Part shown: positions 1 to 6,703 of the stretch, one piece after another
Layout: each line of letters opens with the position of its first letter
Numbering within the stretch: position 1 is the stretch's first letter
Assembly (NCBI GenBank): GCA_934667845.1
Contig: CAKUMQ010000072.1
Location: 1 to 11,741, forward strand
Length of the DNA: 11,741 nt
Direction: 5' to 3'
From: an uncultured Eubacteriales bacterium
GTDB lineage: Bacteria; Bacillota; Clostridia; Oscillospirales; Acutalibacteraceae
Program-made: the position numbers and the translations under genes
The notes under the pieces: generated by a model
Seen by the model: only the letters and a program-made list of their open reading frames with translations
What the model was told of the DNA's origin: nothing
Databases searched by the model: none

Positions 1-848
1 TCTCCGTAGAGGTAAAAATCTACGACCATATCCCCTGCCTCAATGATCTTTCCGCGGGTATCATACCGCAGATCCATGCCGATACCGGTTTTTCTGCTTT
101 CGCTGTCCTCGGTCGTCCGCACCTGACAGACATTAAAACGGTGCACGCCCTGCTTCATGTTGAACCAGGTCATATCCGTAACATCCAGATAAAAGGCGGA
201 GGCCATACCGTCGGTGTACAGGTAGGTGGCAGGAAAACCGCTGCACCAGTATTTCGTGTCCTCTACCGTCTGATAGGTCGGCACCTCCTGATTGATGGAT
301 ACCCTGTCGGCAAAAACGCCCTGCCGCCACAGCATGATCCGCGGCTCGCCGTTTTCCAGCGTGACCGCCTCGGTCAGATGGTTGGTCACGCGGAAATGGA
401 TCAGCGGATTTCCCTCGTAGGCCTCCACCTCGATATCAAACGCATACCCTTTGTCCGCATGCACACCGGAGAGCTTCAGCGCCTTTCTGGCATCGGAATC
501 CTCCGTCACCTGCAGCTTAGTGGGATCGGCGCCGAACGCCTCTCCCTGGATCAGCGGCATTCCGCTGTCAAAAAACGCCGTCCACTCCCCGCCCTTGCGG
601 ATATAGGTGGTCAGGATGTACTCGCCCTTATCGTTGCGGGCAAAGGTCGCCTTATGGTCGCCCGCGATCACACTGCCGCTGTCCTTGTCTGTTTCCAGTC
701 CGATCCTGACAGACTCATCCTTACGATAGGCATAGGTATGCCCCTTTTTCGCCGACGAGCCGCCCGATACACAGCCGCCCAACAGCGTGCCGATCAACGG
801 GAACAGCATCGCCAGACTGATGCCGCGCAAAAACCGTTTTCTGTCCAT
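1..848 (-). CDS. Putative surface lipoprotein of unknown function, C-terminus cut by the window edge
   Basis: The gene starts at ATG 848 and runs off the left edge; about 282 residues are visible with no stop. An AGGAG site lies 8 nt upstream of the start. The N-terminus is a lipoprotein signal: a basic n-region (MDRKRFLRG), a hydrophobic stretch, then the lipobox L23-G24-G25-C26, followed by a Ser/Gly-rich linker. The protein is thus expected to be lipid-anchored outside the membrane. The remainder alternates short hydrophobic strands with charged turns and has many aromatics (for example WFNMKQG around 237-243), which suggests a beta-sandwich. I do not recognise the family. Its place at the end of a sugar-transport operon suggests a glycan-binding protein, or the N-terminal domain of a glycoside hydrolase whose catalytic part is outside the window. 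That functional idea is inference only. The gap to the upstream permease gene is 65 nt. Confidence 0.85.
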   Translation of the reverse strand, partial: MDRKRFLRGISLAMLFPLIGTLLGGCVSGGSSAKKGHTYAYRKDESVRIGLETDKDSGSVIAGDHKATFARNDKGEYILTTYIRKGGEWTAFFDSGMPLIQGEAFGADPTKLQVTEDSDARKALKLSGVHADKGYAFDIEVEAYEGNPLIHFRVTNHLTEAVTLENGEPRIMLWRQGVFADRVSINQEVPTYQTVEDTKYWCSGFPATYLYTDGMASAFYLDVTDMTWFNMKQGVHRFNVCQVRTTEDSESRKTGIGMDLRYDTRGKIIEAGDMVVDFYLYG

Positions 849-856
849 ATTGCACT

Positions 857-861
857 CTCCT
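857..861 (-). promoter_or_regulatory. Ribosome binding site of the partial lipoprotein gene
   Basis: On the minus strand an AGGAG core sits inside an A-rich leader, 8 nt before ATG 848. It fixes the start directly ahead of the lipoprotein signal peptide and is the strongest Shine-Dalgarno site in the window. It lies in the longest intergenic gap (849-913). That gap shows no hairpin, so I see no reason to place a terminator or new promoter there. Confidence 0.75.
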
Positions 862-913
862 TTTGTTTCCTTTTCCGTTTTTACCCATCCGATAACGCCG
901 AAACCGTCCGTTC

Positions 914-1834
914 TCAGTCGTCTGTACGGAAGATCCGCATACAGATCCGTCCCAGCACAAAGGTGATCACAAACAGCACCACGGCGATCGCGGAGGAATA
1001 GCCCATCTGAAACCGCAAAAACGCATAGTCGTACAGGTGTGCCACGATCGTATGGGCGGCATAGTTCGGCGTCGGCATACCGGCAAACTGATACACCACG
1101 TCGAAAACACCGAACGATCCGACAATGGCGTTGATCGCACCGAACAAAAGCTGCGGCTTCATCAGCGGAAGCGTCAGATAGTACAGCTCATGCCAGCGGT
1201 TTTTAATGCCGTCAATGCGCCCCGCCTCATATATTTCTCCGGGCAGGCTCTGCAATCCCGCCAAAAAGACAAGGAAGCCGCTGCCCATACTCATCCAGAC
1301 CGACATCAGGATCACGACCGGGAAAATATACCGTGCGCTTTGATTCCAAAGGATCGGCTCCGAAATAAAACCGGCATTGAGCAGGAAATTATTGATATAG
1401 CCCGTCCGGTCGTTGGAGAACATCGTCAGCCAGACCGTCGCCATGGCAATGCCGCTGGTGATCGAGGGCGCGTAAAACGCCAGTGTGAAAAACCGCCGGA
1501 AATGCATGCTGTTGATCAGCCACGCCATGATGAAGCTCATGAAATACCCGATGGGGCCGATAAACAGCGCAAAAACAAAGGTATTTTTCAGAGAAAGCAA
1601 AAAGATGCTGTCATCCAAAAACAGATGCCGGTAATTGGACAGCCCCGCAAAGGTCGCCGGTTGGATCATATTGTAATTTGTCAGACTCAGACCGATCGCG
1701 ATAAGGATGGGCACGATCACAAACACGGCAAACAGAAGCAGAAAGGGCAGCAAAAACAGATAGCCGATGCCGTTTTCCCGCCAAAACCGCGCGAGTCCCT
1801 TTTTCCGTTTTCCCGATACACAACTGCTGTTCAT
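914..1834 (-). CDS. CUT1-type sugar ABC transporter permease, MalF/UgpA-like
   Basis: This 306-residue integral membrane protein is a binding-protein-dependent transport permease (BPD_transp_1 family). It would form half of a transmembrane sugar channel. After a basic cytoplasmic N-terminus, a first hydrophobic helix spans about residues 23-50; further membrane segments lie near 85-107, 117-137, 168-192, 230-250 and 277-297. The EAA loop that docks the ATPase is at 203-225, reading EAGRIDG and ending TLPLMKP. The Gly in place of the second Ala is common in MalF-type subunits. The length is typical of the short Gram-positive MalF form without an extended periplasmic P2 loop. The start is ATG 1834, with GGAG 6 nt upstream. 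It follows the MalG-like gene by 55 nt, and no MalG partner follows it, so its pairing is unclear. The substrate cannot be read from the sequence. Confidence 0.93.
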   Translation of the reverse strand: MNSSCVSGKRKKGLARFWRENGIGYLFLLPFLLLFAVFVIVPILIAIGLSLTNYNMIQPATFAGLSNYRHLFLDDSIFLLSLKNTFVFALFIGPIGYFMSFIMAWLINSMHFRRFFTLAFYAPSITSGIAMATVWLTMFSNDRTGYINNFLLNAGFISEPILWNQSARYIFPVVILMSVWMSMGSGFLVFLAGLQSLPGEIYEAGRIDGIKNRWHELYYLTLPLMKPQLLFGAINAIVGSFGVFDVVYQFAGMPTPNYAAHTIVAHLYDYAFLRFQMGYSSAIAVVLFVITFVLGRICMRIFRTDD

Positions 1835-1889
1835 AGGATACTCCGTTTCTCCGACTCCGGGCGGTGAATTACTTTTTGCACTCCGCGGC

Positions 1890-2873
1890 TCATTCCACCA
1901 ATCCGCTGCGCTCCACGCCCTGCATAAACTGCTTTTGCAGGAAGCAGTAGACGACCAGCACAGGCAGGATCACCAGAAATATCGCCGCCATCAGCGTGCC
2001 CTCGCTGACGATTTTCGAGGCGTTGACCGTCGCCGCATTGACGGAACCGCCGAACAGGGAATCATAAGCAGCTTTCACCTGCGGCAGCATTGAGGGCAGG
2101 GGCAACTGCTGAACCTTGGTAATATAGATCGACGGCTCATAATAGTCGTTCCAGTGCCAGACCATCGCCAGCACGACCGTTACCACGACCGAGGTACGCA
2201 TGGTCGGCAGCGCAACACGCCAGAAGGTGCGCAGCGGTCCACAGCCGTCGATACGCGCCGCCTCCTCGAGAGAGCGGGGCATATTCAGGAAAAACTGGCG
2301 GAACAGAAAGATAAACAGTCCGCCCTTTAACCCGTAGCCGAAAAACTGCGGAACGATCAGCGGCAGATAACTGCCCGTCCATTTAAGTGAAGCAAAGATC
2401 AGGTACTGCGGAAGAAGGATCGTCTGCACCGGCATCAGAATGCTGAGAATGGCAAAAAAGAACAGCAGCGCTCTTCCGCGGAACTGATAGCGGGCAAAGC
2501 CATAGCCGATAAAGGAACAGCAGAGCACTTTCAGCAAAATACCGGTGCCGGTCAAAAGACAGGACACCGCAAAATGGCGCGGATATCCCAGCAGCGTCCA
2601 CGCATAGGTGAAGTTATCCAGACAAAGACTGCGCGGGATCCAGTTGACGCTCAGATCATACAGATCGTTTACCGACTTCATCGAGGTGATGACCATGTAC
2701 AGAAACGGATAGATGAACACAAAGGCGATCACGCTGAGAAAGGCGTAGGAAAACAGCGTCACCAGGATCTGACCCCTTGACAGCTTGCCGGAGTAAAACC
2801 GATAGAGCCGCCCGAAGCCGCGCCGTTTTTTCAGCTGATCCCACCGACAGCGGCAATTCTCTTTTACGCTCAT
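1890..2873 (-). CDS. CUT1-type sugar ABC transporter permease, MalG-like
   Basis: This 327-residue permease is the MalG/LacG-type partner of a sugar importer. The cytoplasmic N-terminal extension is about 35 residues and rich in Arg and Lys, a little longer than usual. Membrane segments fall near 38-64, 103-125, 135-160, 168-195, 227-245 and 293-312. The EAA loop at 203-225 reads EEAARIDG and ends ALPTMR, and is followed by WHWNDYYEP, the conserved MalG-type W-NDY segment. The C-terminus ends QGVERSGLVE, close to the usual QGLxxGAVK-type MalG tail. The ATG overlaps the stop of the MalF-like gene upstream by 4 nt (ATGA), with a G-rich site (GGGGGAG) just before it, so the two are almost certainly translationally coupled and form one heterodimer. 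The transported sugar is unknown. Confidence 0.95.
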   Translation of the reverse strand: MSVKENCRCRWDQLKKRRGFGRLYRFYSGKLSRGQILVTLFSYAFLSVIAFVFIYPFLYMVITSMKSVNDLYDLSVNWIPRSLCLDNFTYAWTLLGYPRHFAVSCLLTGTGILLKVLCCSFIGYGFARYQFRGRALLFFFAILSILMPVQTILLPQYLIFASLKWTGSYLPLIVPQFFGYGLKGGLFIFLFRQFFLNMPRSLEEAARIDGCGPLRTFWRVALPTMRTSVVVTVVLAMVWHWNDYYEPSIYITKVQQLPLPSMLPQVKAAYDSLFGGSVNAATVNASKIVSEGTLMAAIFLVILPVLVVYCFLQKQFMQGVERSGLVE

Positions 2874-3775
2874 GCCGCTCTCCCCCTTTTCCTGCGCCGC
2901 GGCTCATTTTGTTCGGAGTGGATAAACCCTTTCATAATCAGGAATATCAGCCCGACCAGCAGCAGGACAAAGACAAAATAGATCCAGCTGATCGCGGCGC
3001 TGTATGAAAACTGCTGCTTGCGGAAGGCCTGCTCAAAAAAATACGAGACCATGGCGTTTCCCGTGTCGCCGAACGAGTCAATGACCACATAGACGATCAC
3101 CAGCAGCATGATCGGGGACACCATCGGCAGCGTGATTTTCCAAAGCATCTCCCACTCTGTCGCACCGTCCACGCGCGCAGATTCATACAGCGACACATTG
3201 ATATTCTGCAAACCGGACAAAAACAGGATGATCGGCACACCCGAACGCCAGAACACATAGGTGATCCGATTCAGAAACGCGCTCGCCAGCGTGGTCAGCG
3301 TCGTTCCGAGATACTCTCTGACCCCGTCGGGCAGGAGGATACCGCGTGCCATATTCATGGCCTGCTCGCCCACATCCATGCCGAGCAAAATGCTCATCAC
3401 ATAGCCGGTGCCGAGCAAAAACGGCAGGAAATACACCGTGCGGTAAAAGCCGCGCCCTTTAAACGGCTTATTGAGAAATATGGCGATGATCAGCGAGAAG
3501 ACCACGATCAGCAGCGTATTGATCACGCTGTCTTTGGTGACGGACTGAAAGATGGCCGTAAAGGAAGTATCCTCAATAAACGCATTCACATAGTGCCCGA
3601 ACCCCTGAAAGGTAAACGTCGACGCCCCTTTCACGATCGTGTATTCTCCGAAGCTGATCACCAGGGAAAACAGCACCGGATACAGGAAGAATACCAGCGT
3701 TCCCAGAATAAAGGGCGACACGAAGAGCAGCCCCTCGCGGGTCTGACGGTCCATTCCGCGTTTACGTTTCTTCAT
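2870..3775 (-). CDS. CUT1-type sugar ABC transporter permease, MalF-like
   Basis: This 301-residue MalF/UgpA-type permease is the likely partner of the MalG-like protein encoded next in the operon. The N-terminus is strongly basic (MKKRKRG), and the C-terminal tail is also basic (RRRKRGR), as expected for cytoplasmic ends. Predicted membrane helices lie near 18-43, 84-102, 111-132, 172-190, 219-236 and 260-284. The EAA motif at about 197-220 reads YESARVDG and ends TLPMVSP, a standard MalF-type sequence. Both ends overlap their neighbours by 4 nt in ATGA arrangements: with the DUF5696-like gene upstream and the MalG-like gene downstream. This ties these three genes into one translational unit, and suggests that the DUF5696-like lipoprotein and this channel are made in step. 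I see no missing motif or frameshift. Substrate unknown. Confidence 0.95.
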   Translation of the reverse strand: MKKRKRGMDRQTREGLLFVSPFILGTLVFFLYPVLFSLVISFGEYTIVKGASTFTFQGFGHYVNAFIEDTSFTAIFQSVTKDSVINTLLIVVFSLIIAIFLNKPFKGRGFYRTVYFLPFLLGTGYVMSILLGMDVGEQAMNMARGILLPDGVREYLGTTLTTLASAFLNRITYVFWRSGVPIILFLSGLQNINVSLYESARVDGATEWEMLWKITLPMVSPIMLLVIVYVVIDSFGDTGNAMVSYFFEQAFRKQQFSYSAAISWIYFVFVLLLVGLIFLIMKGFIHSEQNEPRRRKRGRAA

Positions 3776-6018
3776 GCTGCACCGTCCTTTGAGACCACGG
3801 TATACGCAAGGCCGTCTACCGTTACGCCGTTTTTCTCATATGCCGTTTCTCCGTAATTCACATACACGGCGGTTCCGTCGGAATAGCTCACGCAAAACAC
3901 CGTATCCGTGAGCTTCTCGTGCCGGATCATATAGGCGCCGTATGTACTGCCCAGACGGTCGTTGAACTGTTTGGCGGCGGAGACGATATCCTCACGCCAA
4001 TCGGTATAGGCGGAGGAAAACAGCGTATCGTAACCGGTTCCGCGCAGCTCCTTTGAATTGACGGCTGTCAGCTCATAATAGGGCACATAGCCGTATTCCA
4101 CCATTTTCAGCGTCTGCGCCGTCTTATCGTAGAAAAGATTGTTTTGCGTACCGGTATAGTAGACGCTTCCGTGAACCACCATCTGGTAGAAGGGTACAGT
4201 TTCATCGCCGAAAGCGACCGACACGCTTTTTTCCGGGATCTCACTCAGATAACGGGCATGCGCCAGCGTATACAGATTGCCGCCCGAAACAGCCGCGCTG
4301 CCAAAGGACGCACTCCCCGATCTCAGCATTTCCTGCCAGGCAAGGATGGTCTGATCGGTCAGGCACGGATTCTTTTCATTATGATCACTGTATACCAGAG
4401 ACCCCAGACGCGCAAAGGACAGTCCGGATACGCCCCAGTCCTTTGCCTTGCTTTGTATACCCGACAACCGTTTGAGCGCCGAGACCGGGCGCATAAGAAA
4501 ATGGCTCTCCTCGCTGTTTGTGTACATATAGTGGTTGGGATCGCGTGCAGCATCGGTATTTAAGCTGTAACCACCATTTCCGGTGTAAATATCGGTATAG
4601 TTGACCTGCAAAAACAGACCGGTCCCCGTATTCCTGCATGTATCCGCCAGCTTTTTGAGTCCGCCGACCCCACCAAGCCGGCCGGATACGGAATTGGTCT
4701 GCGGAGCAGCCAAAAGCCCGCTTTTTTCCCATCCGCGCAGCACCACTACCGTCGACGGCACGCCGTCGTCCACAAGCTCACGCACCATAGCCTCAGTCTG
4801 TTCAAAGGTCGTCAGCGGCTTAAAGAAGCGGAAGAAGAGCTTTTCCTCCTGAATACCGCCGAGCACATCCAATATGACCGGCACCTTTCCCCCGACCGGA
4901 GAGGACGGCAGACGTTTTGTCGCGATCAGATGCTCCCGCACGGCGTTCGCCATACCGCTGTAATCTGCCTGATCCCCGCCAAGGAAAGTATAGCGGGCAA
5001 TGCGGTCACCGGCGTAGCGCTCCGCATCCAGCAAAACGGCCAGAGGGAATACGGAGGAGCCGCCGGCAATGCTGATGGAGGAGCCGAACACCCCGTAGGA
5101 TTTCCGGTAGGTAAAGGTGTTGTATATACGGTTGATCCCCACGGATACGCCGCCGGGCGCCACATTGAGCGCCGCATAGGCGTCGCCGCTTTCCACCGTC
5201 GTCACAAACGCCGATTTACCGATCTTCACACCGTAGACCGGCAGCATCGCCTGAATATCGGTATGCTCCCTGTCGTTTTTCTCCAGTGCGCCGATATTCA
5301 CGGTAGCAGAGGAATAATACGGAATGGTATAAGCCTTCAATGCGCTTTGGCGAAGCGCCTCCTCTTTAAAATAAAACAGTTCGCCCGGTCCGTTCGGATA
5401 GAAGAAATATCCCTCATCCGTGTCTGCCGCCGCGCCGAAATAGGGCAGCAGATCCACGGAAATAAGATTGGTTTTCTCCCCGTCGCGAATGGCACTGTCC
5501 GGAATGGACACCACCAGATTTTCGCCGTCCAGACGCAGCTCTATCGCTAATTCGAGCTTTAACTTCCCCATGGTGAAATGCAGACGCACGCCGTCCGGCA
5601 GGTCGGTGCGGACGACCGCGGTCGCGTCCGCCGCGGAGCAGCCCGTGCGGGTATCGCCCTTGGTATCACCTGTCAGCGCATAGGAGAACACGAACAGCGA
5701 ACGAAGCTGGCTTTCCCATTTTTTGTTGGCTTTCCGGCTCAGGCGTTCCTCCCGCACCGTTGATTCCCACAGATAGCCGGTAGCTTTTTCCCACACCGCC
5801 ACGGCCTGATTATCCTCTGAAATATACAGGGCAAGCTCATCATTCTGTACACTGGGAACATACCCCTCCGGCGCCAAGTCGGGATCTGCTTTATCCAGCG
5901 TTCTGACCGGGGATACAGCCGCGGACGAGTCCGGCTCCGGCAGGTTCACCTGCGTTCCCGAACAGCCGCAAAGCCCCAGGCAAAGCGCGATCAGCAAAGC
6001 TGTCGTTTTTCTTTTCAT
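3772..6018 (-). CDS. DUF5696-like surface lipoprotein with a probable TIM-barrel-like core
   Basis: With the start at ATG 6018 the protein has 748 residues. It opens with a lipoprotein signal (MKRKTTALL..., lipobox L16-C17-G18-C19) and a Ser/Pro-rich linker. Residues ~60-360 look like an all-beta domain. Residues ~378-640 alternate strands and helices: VILD near 381-384, VVVLRGW near 424-430, LFLQVNYTD near 468-476, a strand before LGSLVYSDHN near 537-547, and PFYQMVVHG near 609-617. This order resembles glycoside-hydrolase TIM barrels, although no catalytic pair can be named. Overall style and context match DUF5696 proteins, which as I recall sit beside sugar ABC transporters in Firmicutes. 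A role in trimming or binding glycan at the surface is inference. Reading on to an upstream ATG at 6081 would bury the signal peptide, and the GAGGT site favours 6018. Confidence 0.88.
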   Translation of the reverse strand: MKRKTTALLIALCLGLCGCSGTQVNLPEPDSSAAVSPVRTLDKADPDLAPEGYVPSVQNDELALYISEDNQAVAVWEKATGYLWESTVREERLSRKANKKWESQLRSLFVFSYALTGDTKGDTRTGCSAADATAVVRTDLPDGVRLHFTMGKLKLELAIELRLDGENLVVSIPDSAIRDGEKTNLISVDLLPYFGAAADTDEGYFFYPNGPGELFYFKEEALRQSALKAYTIPYYSSATVNIGALEKNDREHTDIQAMLPVYGVKIGKSAFVTTVESGDAYAALNVAPGGVSVGINRIYNTFTYRKSYGVFGSSISIAGGSSVFPLAVLLDAERYAGDRIARYTFLGGDQADYSGMANAVREHLIATKRLPSSPVGGKVPVILDVLGGIQEEKLFFRFFKPLTTFEQTEAMVRELVDDGVPSTVVVLRGWEKSGLLAAPQTNSVSGRLGGVGGLKKLADTCRNTGTGLFLQVNYTDIYTGNGGYSLNTDAARDPNHYMYTNSEESHFLMRPVSALKRLSGIQSKAKDWGVSGLSFARLGSLVYSDHNEKNPCLTDQTILAWQEMLRSGSASFGSAAVSGGNLYTLAHARYLSEIPEKSVSVAFGDETVPFYQMVVHGSVYYTGTQNNLFYDKTAQTLKMVEYGYVPYYELTAVNSKELRGTGYDTLFSSAYTDWREDIVSAAKQFNDRLGSTYGAYMIRHEKLTDTVFCVSYSDGTAVYVNYGETAYEKNGVTVDGLAYTVVSKDGAA

Positions 6019-6023
6019 GACCG

Positions 6024-6028
6024 ACCTC
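6024..6028 (-). promoter_or_regulatory. Ribosome binding site that decides the DUF5696-like start
   Basis: GAGGT on the minus strand lies 5 nt before ATG 6018, the start that puts the lipoprotein signal at the N-terminus. An additional AAAAGGA lies further upstream (6031-6037), too close to the ATG at 6030 to serve it well. Starting at 6018 leaves a 43-nt gap to the Yip1 gene, while a start at 6081 would overlap it by 20 nt. Confidence 0.6.
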
Positions 6029-6061
6029 ATTCCTTTTATCGCACACGTTGTATGTACCCCG

Positions 6062-6688
6062 TCATGTACCGAACAAGGCATATTTCGCCTCCCTGATCAC
6101 GCCGGCAATAAACTGATACAGCTGGCTTGCCAGCGCAAACATCAGCAGCCCGACGGCGCAGATCAGCGCCATAAACAGGATAGACAGGATCAGAACAAGC
6201 ACGGTCTTTTTCAAAGAAAAATTGTTCATCACCATCACGCTCACCAGGATAAGGAAGCCTATCCATATCTCCGTTGCCGTCAGCAGAATCTGAAAAAGCG
6301 CTGCATCCGTCGATCCGAACAGGTGCGAAAGAAGCGTCAGCGGAATCGCCATCAGAATATAGGGAACCGTCGCATACATCGTGGCCATGACCGCCTCGCG
6401 AAACTGCGTTTCTCCGTCCATGATGGAGGTAACGGCAAAAACGGAGACCGACCACGCCGCCAGCGGAATCAGGAGCTTGAGGATCTCCATGGTCACGTTG
6501 ATCTCCTCCGCACCCGTCCCCGCCAGCGGAAAATGCAGGAAAAAGAGATACACCATGCGCACGGCGAGCAGAAGCAGCAGAAGCAGCACGGCAGGGTAAT
6601 AGCGGAAACGGTCACGGGAGGCCTGCAGCGCACGGAACGTATCCACGGGATACCGTACTACGCAAAATGCCAGTGAAAACAAATGCAT
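6062..6688 (-). CDS. Yip1-family integral membrane protein
   Basis: This is a 208-residue, very hydrophobic protein with five predicted membrane segments near residues 31-51, 68-90, 104-124, 135-156 and 161-187. Two parts suggest the Yip1 domain (PF04893): the amphipathic N-terminal region with PVDTFRAL and DRFRYYP, and the middle segment with DGETQFREAV followed by TVPYIL, which corresponds to the usual Gly/Thr turn and VP motif. Bacterial Yip1 proteins have no settled function; they are polytopic membrane proteins and are often found beside transport or envelope genes. Here the gene lies 15 nt after the NHL-TPR gene, so the two products probably act together in the membrane (inference). The ATG at 6688 has only a plain G-run (GGGGGG) about 7 nt upstream as a ribosome binding site. 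It could alternatively be described just as an unnamed five-helix protein. Confidence 0.85.
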   Translation of the reverse strand: MHLFSLAFCVVRYPVDTFRALQASRDRFRYYPAVLLLLLLLAVRMVYLFFLHFPLAGTGAEEINVTMEILKLLIPLAAWSVSVFAVTSIMDGETQFREAVMATMYATVPYILMAIPLTLLSHLFGSTDAALFQILLTATEIWIGFLILVSVMVMNNFSLKKTVLVLILSILFMALICAVGLLMFALASQLYQFIAGVIREAKYALFGT

Positions 6689-6703
6689 ATACAGTCCCCC
6701 CTG

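Noticed and set aside
849..913. Possible terminator or promoter in the longest intergenic gap
   Set aside because: The T-rich run is on the plus strand, so for the operon it is an A-rich leader. I found no stem-loop and no convincing -35/-10 pair.
141..1001. Long plus-strand open frame of 286 codons
   Set aside because: It lies opposite the partial lipoprotein gene and the end of a permease gene. Its translation is rich in His, Arg and Gln without domain character, typical of an antisense shadow in GC-rich coding DNA.
1037..1867. Long plus-strand open frame of 276 codons
   Set aside because: It is fully antisense to the MalF-like gene and its charged, low-complexity translation has no fold or motif. 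The minus-strand protein carries a clear EAA loop and membrane helices.
1835..1889. Repeated GGAG elements in the gap between the MalG-like and MalF-like genes
   Set aside because: Several GGAG copies occur on the minus strand, but only the last is at ribosome-binding distance. The others have no regular spacing or symmetry and can be chance in purine-rich DNA.
6019..6081. Upstream start at 6081 for the DUF5696-like protein
   Set aside because: It would add 21 residues without signal-peptide character ahead of a perfect lipoprotein signal and would overlap the Yip1 gene. The GAGGT site supports the start at 6018.
6017..6676. Plus-strand open frame of 219 codons opposite the Yip1 gene
   Set aside because: The product is extremely rich in His, Gln, Arg and Lys because it is the antisense of a hydrophobic membrane protein. 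The minus-strand reading has proper membrane segments.
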